Shown: positions 12,361 to 23,315 of the stretch, one piece after another
How positions within the stretch are numbered: position 1 is the first letter of the stretch
Layout: each line of letters opens with the position of its first letter
Assembly: GCA_014218235.1 (NCBI GenBank)
Contig: CM024755.1
Coordinates: 102,776,948 to 102,840,947 of the forward strand
Direction of reading: 5' to 3'
Source: Colocasia esculenta
Taxonomy: Eukaryota; Streptophyta; Magnoliopsida; Alismatales; Araceae
Length of the DNA stretch: 64,000 bases
Made by a program: the position numbers and the translations under genes
The notes under the pieces: model-generated
What the model saw: the letters and a program-made list of their open reading frames with translations, nothing else
What the model was told of the DNA's origin: nothing
Databases searched by the model: none

Positions 12361-13183
12361 AAGTTAAACGGGTTGGGTACACTTTACGGTAGGTTCCCTA
12401 TGCATTAGGATGGGTTTCCTAATCTGGAACGGGGCATAACGTGAGCGTTAACAAATCTGGAACCGTTACACAGGAGGATATTGACGTCAACATCGGTTTA
12501 GTTAACTGCACAGTTGACGTCCACGGTCTGGCCGCCAACAGGTTGTTGGCGTCTAGGTGGTAGCCGACAACTGGGCCTTGGCGTCCAGGGATGCGGATGC
12601 CAATCAGCCTGGCAGTTGGCGTCCAGGTCTTGGCCGCCAACTGTACAGTGCAGTCAAAACTCCGCCAAACCCTAAAATAAATGCATAAATACACCAAAAG
12701 AATTTAGTATATGTAAAAATAATTACATATATCCTTACCACATAAAGTACATGCATTACATAATATTTATTTAAATATAACTTACACTAATCTTAATTAG
12801 AGATAATATGCATAAATAACATACATACATCTATATATATACTTACACACTACATGATTTCATACATCATGCCTGAACCTATGAATGAAATGTGTTCATC
12901 ATTAGTTAAATATTACATGCACAATATTATTTAAGTACCCTACACATCATAAATAATTTAACATGCTTAAAGTAGATAAGTATCATTTAAACAAGATTAA
13001 CATATGTATGTATACATATACCCATTATGGTTACTTACAACATGCATAAAATAATTAAATACAATAGGCACATCAATAATTAAAAAAAATTAATATGCAT
13101 ATATTTAATACATACCATAAAAATAAGAACAAACAAACATCACTTACATAAAATATAAAGTGAACAAAATTCGGGGCCTCACA

Positions 13184-13188
13184 TCACG
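13184..13188. repeat. Right target-site duplication of E (TCACG)
   Basis: Identical to 1599-1603; the F1 LTR resumes immediately after. Confidence 0.9.
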
Positions 13189-14559
13189 AGAGCATGTAAT
13201 AGTCGTGCACAATAGCTTTTAAATTTAAGAAAAACATGTAAATATATCAAAGTTTGTTAACATGATTTATTACTATTCGTTACACAATCATACAAATGAT
13301 AAACATGCTTAACATGCCTAAATAATCATTTAAATAACACCATAACCGCTGCTGGAATAATACAGGTAAATCACGACGGGTATGATGGTCGCGTTTAATA
13401 GACAGGTCAGAAACGCGACAACGAGGACCGTTGCATTCATGCAAACCCTAACTATTCAAAAGGCACAATTCCCCAGAGGCGGGAAACAATGGTGTCGCGT
13501 TTCAGAAGTCTTCTGACGGTCAATGGACACACATTTTCATGCACGGGACGAGGCTAAAATGCGACGACATGGGCGGTCACCTTTCAGGCAAATGCGACGG
13601 TCATGTCTGATGCAATACCAGTCGATTGAATCGCGATGTCTGGCTCGGTCACGATTCAAGGTTCAACCCGAAAATAGAAGAAACATGCAGGCTCTTCATG
13701 CAACGCTTATAACTCTAAATCTAGGGCACTTGGGACAATGTGGTGAACATGAAACTTGTAGGAAACATCAAGTAGAAGATATCTATGCCAATAGACCGAA
13801 TCAATTTGGTCTTGTTAGGAGTGCAAACTAGCATGAACAAGAAACGACACAAACTTGCATGCTAATGGGAAAATGCTTATAACTCGATGGATACATGATG
13901 AAAATTAGGCAAATCACTTGCATATGAAACTAGACATGTAATACTACAAGATGGTATAAGTTTAGGTCTTCTTTAGCTCGAGAATACCTAACTTTGTGAA
14001 GATATAACACCAGACAGTTGCACAGGTCGCAGCAGAGAATGATTGAGGAAGAGCTTGGTTCTCCAGCCGTTCTCCTCTGCTCCTGGTGCCCTAGCTTAGC
14101 CTCCCACGACCCCAACACGTTGGTGAACCTTCCCCTTTAGTCTTAGGATGAATACTTATATGTCTAGGGTTTATTCCAAGTCCTAACACAACTCGGAAAG
14201 ATGGGGTGCGGCCATGGCTTGTTCCCTACCTTGTTTTAGAGATCTCTCCTCCCAATGGGAGTAGGATTACCATTAGATGGTGCTTGCTATGGTGGGTCAC
14301 GAATTTGGTTGCCATTCTAGGCTAATTGCCATGGTTTAAAACCCTAATTTTCCCTTTCCTATTTTCTATACAATTATGGTCACAAATTTAAGGGTATTTC
14401 TTCTTGTTTCATAACCCATACTCCTCATTAGACCCAATAGCCTTTGTGTGAGCTAGTCGAATCAAGCCCATTAATTTTTAATATTTATTGAGTTTTATTT
14501 AATTCATTTCTTTCATTATTTCAATTTATTTATTTATTTAAGAATATCAGGTTGGTACA
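13189..14559 (-). mobile_element. F1 chromovirus LTR, promoter-proximal part (right of E)
   Basis: Continuation of the LTR interrupted at 1603. The inner end GTTGGTACA (14559) abuts a polypurine tract, so this is the 3' LTR of a minus-strand element. TATA-like ATATAAG on minus at 14155-14161. The site homologous to the D donor (AAAG|GTAGGC) reads AAAGTTAGGTATT near 13988, so the donor may be lost or shifted by four bases. A palindrome cluster occupies 13370-13665. Confidence 0.8.
13370..13665. repeat. Clustered CGCGAC/GCGACG motifs in the F1 LTR
   Basis: More than ten short CpG-rich cores (GCGAC, GTCGCG and their complements) lie in about 300 bp. They are looser than in D1 but of the same kind and at the matching place, downstream of the promoter on the minus strand. 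Confidence 0.65.
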
Positions 14560-15724
14560 TCCTCCCCCTCTTAAAAGAATTTGGTCCCCAAATTCATATA
14601 ACCATAAAGGAGAGAATGTCTTAACGAAAAGGTCAGGGTAGTTTCGTCTGATGATTCCTTTAGGTTCCCATGTGGCTTCTTCTATTCCACGATTATTCCA
14701 CAGGACTTTAACCACATTAATGGGATGGTTCCTGAGTTGTTGTACCTTCCATTCCAATATTTTGATTGGCTTTTCTTCATATGTCATGTCCTTGTTCAGC
14801 ACCAACTTCTCATGGCGAATGACGTGAGTAGGATCGTACACATATTTTCTGAGCATATAGACGTGGAACACGTTGTGTACGAACGCTAAGTTCAGAGGCA
14901 ATGCCAGCCGATAAGCAACCTCACCAACCCTTTCGACCACTTCAAAAGGACTAATGAATCTAGGACTGAGCTTTCCTTTAACACCAAACTGTTGAATGCT
15001 ACGAGCAGGAGATACCTACAAAAGCACATGATCTCCCACTTGAAATTCTAGATCTCTCCTTCTCTTATCAGCATAGCTCTTTTGTCTAGACTGAACAATC
15101 TTGAGCCGATCTCGAATCACCTGTATTACCCTGGTAGCATTTTGTACCGTGTCCAGGCCTAGCCATTGCCATTCCACAACTTCATTCCAGCATACAGGAG
15201 ATTACAGTTTCTACCATAGAGTGCTTCAAATGGTGCCATTTTAATACTCGCTTGATAACTATTGTTGTAGGCGAACTCAATTAAAGATAAGTGCTCATTC
15301 CAGTAGCCTTGGAAATCTATGGTGCAAGCTCTTAACATATCTTTTACAATCTGGTTGGTTCTTTCAGTCTGCCCATCAGTCTGTGGGTGAAATGCGGTAC
15401 TAAAATTGAGCTGAGTACCAAGTATAGTCTACAGTCCCTTCCAGAAATCATGGGTGAATCTAGGATCTCGATCCGAGACAATGGATGATGGAACTCCATG
15501 TAGTCTCACGATCTCTTTGACATATAGAGCGACTAATACCTCCATAGACCACTTACTCTTTATAGGTAGGAAGTGTGCGGATTTGGTTAGTCGGTCGACA
15601 AAGACCCATATGGCGTCGAGTCCACACCAAGTCTTAGGTATCCCCATGATGAAATCCATGCTAATACTTTCCCATTTCCACTACGGAATATCTAATGGTC
15701 TAAGCACGCCAGCAGGGCATCTAT
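14530..15724 (-). pseudogene. pol: F1 pol, integrase end with chromodomain-like tail, broken
   Basis: Integrase would insert element DNA into the chromosome, and the C-terminal chromodomain-like part would guide it to particular chromatin. Reading minus from 15724, the core shows MDFIMGIPKTW, a first Asp in FVDRL, a second in SDRDPRF, and the Glu in HPQTDGQTERTNQ. A TAG replaces a likely CAG just after FWKGL (near 15428). Further frame disruptions follow at about 15180 and 15020 before GEVAYRLALPLNLAFVHNVF and the C-terminal EATWEPKGIIRRNYPDLF. No stop follows YPDLF: the frame runs on through the polypurine tract into the LTR to 14530. The rest of pol is cut off at 15724 by F2. Tekay/Del-type chromovirus is the best family assignment. 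Not functional as it stands. Confidence 0.85.
14560..14595 (-). promoter_or_regulatory. Polypurine tract and hairpin of F1
   Basis: Minus strand CTTTTAAGAGGGGGAGGA runs into LTR start TGTACCAAC. The inverted repeat GAATTTGG/CCAAATTC (14577-14584 and 14588-14595, loop of three) sits directly before it; the same arms recur in D2 at 60253-60271. Confidence 0.8.
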
Positions 15725-18532
15725 TGTAATGACCCTCCTTATACCAGTACGGTTACACCAACCCACATCGGTATAATGAGCACCACTACAATGGGACATT
15801 AACCCAACGTATACACTAAGTCGAGATGGACACAAATATAAACATAGAACATCGGAATTAAAAGAAATAACATCATTTGTATTCCATCATCCACATTAAA
15901 CATCCACAGTCCATATAGTATAAGCAAGAACTAAAGTTCATATAATTGAAATTCTAAATCAAATTACATTGTCCACATTTGAATTACATAATATCCTTGA
16001 CTACATACTTATGAAATGAAAATATGACAGTGTAATCTCCACAAAGCTACTCATCTCGCTCGCAGTCGCTCCTAACAGTCTCCTCCAAAGAAGAGGAATC
16101 ACCTGCCACACCTATATGCCGAAGCAAGAGTGAGTCTAAATAGACTCAACAAGTAATCCACGCACATTATACATACACACATCATATGTACATTTTTTTT
16201 AATAGAATAATCAATACATGTAGCATGGTTTGAACAATCTCTAATTTCTATACATGAGATTTCTATAACATTAAGTGACATGATACATGCTTTATCACTT
16301 CAAATATAAAACCTATCACATGTTCTTTACACATTCTTTAACATGCTTAATCATTTTAAAACTTAATCAATTCATGCTGCTATATACATACAACTAACAC
16401 ATGGAATTCACACATAATGTAAGCAATAATCCTAGCATGGATTCTATTTACATTCTTATGCATGTAATACAATTATAAACATGTTAGCTTGCTGTTTTGA
16501 CATGGATTTAACATACTCATATAATGTTTCACTAATTCACATGTTATCACATTGTTTTCACATGTTCATATATTCATTTGCACATTACACAATTTCACGT
16601 TTCAATTATACACAATCACATTATTCACACTTAATGCCATGACACATAGTCCAAACTACCTTTAGAAGGACACACAATCACATTCACATACCTATCACCT
16701 AGGAAAATAGTGATAGATCTTGGTTAACTGCGCAGAACCGGGAGAAGCACTCTCCACCCTAACCAGTGGTACTTGTCCACCTCCAGGATTTCATCCTAAT
16801 TGCCCATAGGATTTCACACACTATGAACCTTCCTGTAGGGACTTTACTACGGTACGGCTCCACAGCCCTCTAAGGTAGCAGTGTCACACATGGCACAATT
16901 TATACACTTTTCGTATTGTTAACATTGTTCACATACACTTGTTGACACTATTGCATTCACTTATACATGATTTCATGGTTCAGTTTATCTAATAACATGC
17001 TACTCTTTACAATGTAAAACAGGTCATAAATTAACCCTAATCATGCTGCAACTCACTAAACTATGAACAATTACACTAAGCATGCTCCACATTGTCCTTT
17101 TTCTATGTTAAATCCGAATAAGTGCTTAATGTTATCCAATCAGTATGAAAATTTTACTATAGACTGCTTACAATTGGTCATCATACACACAATTTTTCAT
17201 ATTTTTCAAACACCTACACAATTTATGAAAATTTGAACAAGCATTCTACATAATTATCAAGAACTCAATTAAGCATGATTCACAGTGTTACCGATGTATT
17301 TAACAAATCTAAAACTTGTATCTAGCAGTCATGATATCACATAAAATTTCTTGTATTTTAACATGTTTCTTACACTTTATTTGAAATTTAAAACAGACAA
17401 TTCATGCTCACTGTTTTATATTCCAGAAATTCTAAATATTCCCACAGCAATTAGAAATTTGCCTAAGTTTCATTGTATGAACTGATACATATGTACATCT
17501 CACAGAAATTTCCTAACATCCTAATTAAACACAGATCCATATAAACAGTAATTAATAAGACTAAAACATGCCTAACAAATCATTTTAAAAATTTTAATAA
17601 ATAATGCAATGAACGAGAATTCATCATAATTACACAGTATGATCCACTAGAGATACTTGACAACACATCATTTTTACAGTATATCCTCATATTCGAAAAT
17701 CCGGAAAATAAATTACAAAAGTTAGACATGCACACTATCACCACCTGAAGAACTCAGTGGTACACAGGTCGCCGCCAACCAGGTTAACGGCAGCAAAGGT
17801 TGCCACCAAGCTCTGATCTTAACGGCAACAAATGATGCCGTTAAGTTCCTGTCTACAGAAATGCAGACAGAACTCACAAAAATAAGAGAGAACGAGGGTT
17901 CCAGGACACGAATAAAATCTGTAAAAATACCTGGGACCTACCAAACGCATGCATGGACAATGGTGAAGGGTTACTTGCCTCTAGAAAAATCGTTAAAGGG
18001 AATTATTTGCCGATGATGCTCTCCTCGGCCAATGCCAAGAAGCCCTCAAATCCTTCCCCGAACTAGTTTTGTGATGAAGCAGATGGTACACCGTCGTCGG
18101 GGAAGCCTTCCTCTATGATCAGACTTCCTCCCAGTCATGGTAGAATGCCGGAAGAAGCCTCCAATCACCAGATCAAAGGGTTCAAAGTTTTAGTTTTTCG
18201 TACAGAAGAGCTAGGGTTTTGACAAAATGCCAAAGGGTCTATTTCGGCCGGGATTGGGTGTTTTATAGAGTCAAGGGCTCGGGGACACGATTAGGTAGCG
18301 TTTCTAGCCGTTGGTAGTCGGTTTCCAAAACAGAAGCCGAAGAATTCGCGGGCGTTTCCGGATCATCAGTCGAAACAAATCTGGGAGGTAGACGTCCACA
18401 TAGGTGGCCGCCTACAATGGGTTAACGTCCATCGATCTGGACGCTGGCTCAGACCTAGGCGTCCACTCATGTTGATGCCAACTGGACTTTCGGCCATAAC
18501 ATAAAAATGCAGTATTTTATGCATACTCTATG

Positions 18533-18580
<48 letters not shown>

Positions 18581-18775
18581 ATAATGCATTACATATACAC
18601 CATATGTACATAGTTAAACAATCATGTATATACATGCACAACTTTACTTAATTATGATATGTATAGGAATACACACATATATATTTTTTATTTGTTCACA
18701 TAACTATGCACACTACGCATCCAAACACTATACAACCAAACAACTAAATAAGAGGCAAAATTCGAGAGCCGTACA
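15725..18775 (-). mobile_element. 3' LTR of chromovirus F2
   Basis: 3,051 bp from TGTAATG (plus 15725) to CCGTACA (18775), inserted in F1 integrase. In element orientation: palindrome cluster 18395-18480, TATA (TCTATAAAAC, near 18262), a GCAAGT donor (intron start 17978), second cluster 17760-17850, conserved box 16692-16815, hairpin TGAGTCTA/TAGACTCA (16131-16148), and an acceptor-like CATATAG ending at 16112. The predicted intron is about 1,867 bp. Downstream of the acceptor a short acidic reading frame resembles the one in A. Confidence 0.85.
18538..18577. repeat. (TA)n microsatellite
   Basis: About 20 uninterrupted TA units near the start of the F2 LTR in element orientation. Confidence 0.95.
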
Positions 18776-18811
18776 CCTTCTCCCCCTTAAAGAAACTTCG
18801 TCCTTGAAGTT
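18776..18811 (-). promoter_or_regulatory. Polypurine tract and hairpin of F2
   Basis: Minus strand TTAAGGGGGAGAAGG runs into TGTACGG. The inverted repeat AACTTC/GAAGTT (18794-18799, 18806-18811) precedes it. Confidence 0.75.
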
Positions 18812-18820
18812 AGACCGACA

Positions 18821-19141
18821 CTACTCAAACAATTGGGAATACTTCTTCTTCATCGCATCGTCAAGCTCCCAAGTAGCCTCCTCTCATGAGAAGTTCCGCC
18901 ATAGCACCTTCATGGACGCAATACTCTAATTCCGAAGATGCTGAACCTTCCGGTCAAGAATAGCTACTGGTTGCTTAACATAAGATAGATCTGGCTGGAT
19001 CTCCACTGGCTCGTGACTAATAACATGAGATGGATCTCGGACATATCTCCTGAGCATAGATACGTGGAAAACAGGATGAACACTAGTTAATTCTGGGGGT
19101 AAAGCTAGCTCATATGCCACGTTGCCCAAATGCCTGAAAAG
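18821..19141 (-). pseudogene. pol: F2 pol C-terminus (integrase tail, chromodomain-like), truncated
   Basis: This is the last ~105 codons of a Ty3-type polyprotein. Readable parts are RHLGNVAYELALPPELTSVHP, HVSMLRRYVRDPSHV, and, after two stops, a tail with EEATWEL and KKKYSQLFE ending at TAG (18821-18823). It is clearly homologous to the A tail at 34200-34511. The stop in the segment FS*EEATWEL sits where A has CGA, consistent with CGA-to-TGA decay. Upstream homology ends at about 19141, where other DNA beginning TGTTCC starts. The upstream portion is absent from the window. Confidence 0.8.
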
Positions 19142-19864
19142 TGTTCCTGCCACAAGAAAAGACTCTATTAGACTTGGGGAAGTGTGGTAAACATCCAAAA
19201 CAGAAAAGAAAATGCCCAAAAGGAGAGCCCCGTACCGGTTGCGGGCTTGAGAAGAGGGGTGGCCAAGTGCTATGACCACCCTTCTTCCCTCCATTTTTTG
19301 GTTGGAAAACCCCTTTTGGGTGTGTTGGGAGTGTGCACTACGTTCCTAGGGTGTGAGTGTGAGTGAGTGTAGCATGCAAAGGCTAAAGGGAGAGGGAAGG
19401 GAAAGAGAGGAAGAGGAGGGAGATGATCCTCGTTGCAGTGGTTGGCAGTAACTTTGGTGGGCTCCTCTAGCTCGGGGTGAAGCCTCCTGGATGCCCCAGA
19501 TGTTGAGAGAAAGAGGGAGAACAAGAGTGGAATCTAGGGTGCACTTTCTCTCTCTTCTCTCAAGGAAACAAAGCTTGGGCATCCAGCATCTCCTCCCCTC
19601 ACTTAGAAGGCCAAGGAGTGACCTATATAGGCAGTGGGGTCGGAGCTAGAGAGCCTTGGATGCTCAAGTGTGAGAAAACACACTTAAACATGTGGCAATC
19701 CATGTGTTAAGCTTGAACCAATGAGAGGGGGCCATGTAGGACTTTTACTGGGTCAAGGGGGTGCCAAGGTGGCCCATTTACCCATTGGGAATGGCCCCAT
19801 GAGTTGCATGGCCAAAGAGAGGGCGTTTAGTGGGCTGGAATCTCGGGCAGTTACGCAGACCAAG

Positions 19865-20000
19865 TAAACCAGGTTGACATCAAACGATGTTGCCGCCAAC
19901 CCCATGCAGACGTCAACCCTGGTGAACGCCAACCGTAATCAACGTCAAGGGCCTGTGTTGCCAACTATAGTGTCGCCAACTATAGGTCAGCGGCAGTCGA
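19865..20000. repeat. GTTGCCGCCAAC / GACGTCAAC motif cluster
   Basis: At least eight short motifs of the types GCCGCCAAC, GACGTCAAC and AACGTCAAGG in both orientations lie within 135 bp. They belong to the same class as clusters in the E, F2 and A LTRs. Confidence 0.7.
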
Positions 20001-21127
20001 TGTTGCCTTCTACATGGAATCCGAGGCAAGTCAACAAGCGGTCAAACCATGCCTTATTGGGCCATGAACCACGCGGAGATGGGCTAAATCTCGTGTCTAT
20101 AAATGCCCCTCCGAGACATCCGATCTTGCAAGGGAGTAGAGCGGACTGAAAGGTTGGTGTCTCGGTAAACAAAGGACGCGAGGATTTAATAGAAGGGCCA
20201 TTTCCAAGGATAGGAATTCTAGCAAGCCACACGAATGAGTTAGGCTAGAAACAAGTGACGAATCATCTGAGAGACAAATGTGGGAAAGAAGGAGGGTGAT
20301 CTACCCGTGTAATTACAACTGCAACCCAATGGTAGGGTCCCTGACATTGCCGTGTGGGACTTTGACTAGTTTCTGGTGTTGTCTGAGTCAAAGGAGTTGT
20401 AATACGACGGTTGAATCAAGGAAATCTCACAACCAGAGTCCGTCGAGACCTACTGACCTAATGAGGATGTCTGTCCAAATTTAGGAGGTCGTGGAGATAG
20501 AGGGATTGATTGATCTCTCAAAGGATTATCAAAAAATTCTAACTGGAATCAATGTTTGGAAAGCTGGAAGTCCAGAATTAAGCTCATGACTGGCGAAAGG
20601 TTCACATGAATTCAAGAAGACTGGAATGATTACTTGTGATTTGCACAGTGGGACAAGTGGAGGAGGGGGGGCAACAAAGACCCGATATTCAGCTCGGATA
20701 TTCAAAAAGGTGGTGCTGACCCGGTAGGCCACTTGAGCTGGGGAGCCACAGAGAGATTGAGGAAAATCTCCATTTTTTTTTGAGTTAGTAAGAGAATGTT
20801 AGCAGTGAAATTCTAAATGCATGTCGGTGTAGGTTCCCTATCTAAAATGCAAGTTAGAACCAGAGGAAAATTCTAAGGCCATACGAATAACTGAGAGATC
20901 GCAAACCCGTCATAGTTTTTGGTAAAGGGGAACTCTGGGTTCGTGGTCACCAAGTTATTCACCTCTGGTGACTAATCCTACGTTAGACATACCTGTGTAA
21001 CACTCACGGTCGCATGAGTGTTCTTGAATTTGGAGCGCAGCTTGTGCTTAAAGATTTGCAAGAATAACTTGAAGCACAAGGTGAGAGATAATGGCTATAT
21101 GACAAATGAAGCTTTTGAAAATTCCAG

Positions 21128-21255
21128 AATGTTAACGTCCAGATCGATTGCCGCCAACATACTGTTGACATCCACAAGAGGCACCGTCTACCTGAGCAGG
21201 CATCTACAAATGCTGCCGTCAATAGTACACAGACGTCAAACGATGTGGACGTTCA
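21128..21255. repeat. GCCGCCAAC / GACGTCAAA motif cluster
   Basis: Motifs AACGTCCAG, GCCGCCAAC, GTTGACATCC, GACGTCAAA and GGACGTTC lie within about 125 bp; a CTACCTGAGCAGG phrase resembles CTGGGCAGG near 26098. Confidence 0.65.
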
Positions 21256-22345
21256 TCTACTAGTAGATTAAACAGAATGCATAGCAATTGAGAGGCCATT
21301 TAGGGGCATTTGTGCAATATGTGCTTGAATGATTTGCCCCTTTTTTCTTTTTCCGTCTGTCAACACCTGACAACTATCTTTAAGCAATGAAAGAGTACGA
21401 GGCTGATGAAGTAACGAGAAATTAGTCCAGCAGAAACATGGAGATTCTTCATGGAAATAACCTTGCCCCTTGTGAAGAGATTAACATGAAGTGTGATTTA
21501 AAAAGGGAGTTGTCGTCCTCAACAAAAAATTTGTCCTTCAGACACCTCAAATGTTTGAAATCCTCAAGGGAGAAGAGAAGAAATAAGGGGATAAACTTCA
21601 CGAGAGGGTCAGCAAAACCGTTAAGTTAATGAGCTGAGACAGTTTTGACAACATGCCCCTTTAGGTGATTTCAGACTATCAAATTTTTGACTTGTTTGCC
21701 CCTACACTTTTGCAAGGTGCTGATTGGATGAGAGAACCTAGCCATGTGTGGCTTAGCAGGCTCAAGGTGAGGTGTTTCGTGGATCCGAGGGTCAGAACCT
21801 GGCAACCCCTACTTTGCCGAGCACCCGTATTTCCCTACCGCAATCGGCTAGGGAAAAACTCAAGAAATGTAGCAATTGACTTTGTATTGAATGGGGGATT
21901 CTATCTCCAGGCACGGTCACGACCAGGCTCTTTTCCTTTTCTTACTTTTCTATTGATTGGATTTTTTCTTTGTTCTTTCTTTCGTTTGCCTGCGGGGACA
22001 CTGCCCTCTTCACATGCTCTGGTGTCTTAGTCTCACCTTAGGGGAAGTTGCCTTGACTGTTTAGCTCAACAAGTTAAGGGTGCTGAGTGTCTTGATCAGT
22101 CGAGTGGAAGAAGAAGGAAGATTGTAGCCTTTGTTGTGTCCTAGGACAAATAACTGTCTTGGAGTAACGACTCAAATTTTTAAGATGTGTGGTGTGTGTA
22201 TGTTGATTCGTCCTCCAAAAGACTTGGTTGTGATGCTAGATAGAAATCTCCATGACTTTGCTAGACCAAGGTCCTTGGTTCACTCATGTGCCTCTTACTC
22301 TTTAACATATGACTTGAGATGCATGACAGTTGCCAATCTATTGAC

Positions 22346-22440
22346 TCTTTTTTTTATTTTTTTTATAAAATATTTACACAATATATACATCACATTTTTT
22401 TTTATTTTTTGGATTTTTTATTTTTTTTGAACATTATGAG
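22346..22440. repeat. T-rich low-complexity tract
   Basis: Runs of six to ten T separated by A or short AT words. No coding content. Confidence 0.9.
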
Positions 22441-23315
22441 AAAAGTAAAGTAAATCGAACAATTTCGAAAATGGTATGTACAATGAGTAGGAACATCTCG
22501 AGCAGAATGCCCCTAGGCAGAGATCTCACCTGGGCCTTCTAGCTATTGTCGAAGATGAGCCTTACGAAGTAGGATGGCCTCAAGCGATATGCTCTTAAGG
22601 AGGTACCTGCAAACCAGTACTTACCTTTCTCGCACGACCATCTTGAATGATAATGGTGAGAGGTGAGAGGGAAGACAAGAAGGAAGGATTTGATGGCAAA
22701 AGATGTGAATTGAGTAAGGTACGGATGGAGAATGTACAATAATGGAAGGAAGAAGGAACACACAATGAACAACATGGTCGATGGGGGAAAAGTGTGCCCC
22801 TTGTGATAGGGTGAGCGTTGGGGAGAAGTGGATTCCACCAAGTCAAAAGGCTTAGGAAGTATGGGTGAATTGGGTGAAATGGGGTCTCCCTCAAGCATAA
22901 AGAAAGGAGTTGAACTTGATAGAGACAGGGATGAAGATGAAGTTCTCCTGACTAGTGTGGATCACCCTTGAGAAAGGAATGTGAGGAGCTGAAAGGGTGT
23001 GCTCCAAACCTGAGCTGAATTGCCCATCATAGAAATCCCAGCATCCAAAAATGGTCCGATATGGAATTGGTATAAGAACAGACAACGGACCATATAAAGA
23101 ATGGTATGCCCCCTGAAGCCAAAGCAAACACAGATAACAAAGTAGCCAAAGTGCCCCTTGAATGTGCCCTGTTTGAAAAGGAGGTAGATGGATCCATTTG
23201 GGATGAAAAGGTTGCCCCTGATCTTGGAGAATAGGCACATTGCAAGGGACTCAGTGAAGAGCAAATCACTTCGAGTCCTTGTTGAAAGGGTTGAGCATGA
23301 ATGACGTTGGGGGAC
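22440..23315 (-). other. Pyrimidine-rich (minus strand) interior without recognised gene
   Basis: Several overlapping minus-strand frames of 80-119 codons are open here because the minus strand is C/T-rich. None shows a retrotransposon or host motif. By position it would be the interior of the Tat-type element downstream of gag, where protease and RT would be expected. They are not detectable. Confidence 0.4.

Larger units (their letters stand above)
1604..13183 (-). mobile_element. Complete gag-only LTR retrotransposon E
   Basis: Minus-strand element with 5' LTR at 9450-13183, primer site at 9434-9445, gag at 8441-9253, polypurine tract at 8331-8345 and 3' LTR at 1604-8330. The 3' LTR is inflated by the nested LTR D1. 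A perfect 5-bp duplication TCACG flanks the element. The interior is only about 1.1 kb and holds a shortened gag with no protease, RT, RNase H or integrase, so mobility would need proteins supplied in trans. The gag and LTR layout place it with Tekay-type chromoviruses. It is inserted in the F1 LTR. Confidence 0.9.
9450..13183 (-). mobile_element. 5' LTR of E (uninterrupted)
   Basis: 3,734 bp from TGTAACG (plus 9450) to CCTCACA (ends 13183). In element orientation it holds a palindrome cluster (12480-12660), the TATA box at 12353-12360, a leader without ATG, donor-like CTAG|GCAAGT (intron start 12070), a second cluster (11860-11945), the CATGTAG array, the conserved box (10640-10755), hairpin TGAGTCTA/TAGACTCA (9833-9853) and acceptor-like TTTCAG (last intron base 9814). 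The predicted LTR intron is about 2,257 bp. Confidence 0.88.
19142..22340. other. Unclassified LTR-like and non-coding DNA
   Basis: The block begins TGTTCC right after F2 pol, with AAAAG as possible duplicated bases. A TATA-like box CTATATAGG on minus lies near 19626 and CTATAAATG on plus near 20090, pointing away from each other. The motif cluster 19865-20000 lies between them and a second cluster lies at 21128-21255. Sparse CCCCTT-rich text fills 21290-22150. Open frames here are short, overlap on both strands and match no family I know. It could be one or two LTRs, possibly belonging to the Tat-type gag further right, but I see no second copy to confirm this. Confidence 0.35.

Noticed and set aside
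18538..18577. Possible origin or scaffold attachment region
   Set aside because: A simple (TA)n microsatellite inside an LTR gives no support for this.
22539..23269. Overlapping minus-strand frames of 80-119 codons
   Set aside because: Three frames are open at once because of pyrimidine-rich composition; no domain is recognisable.
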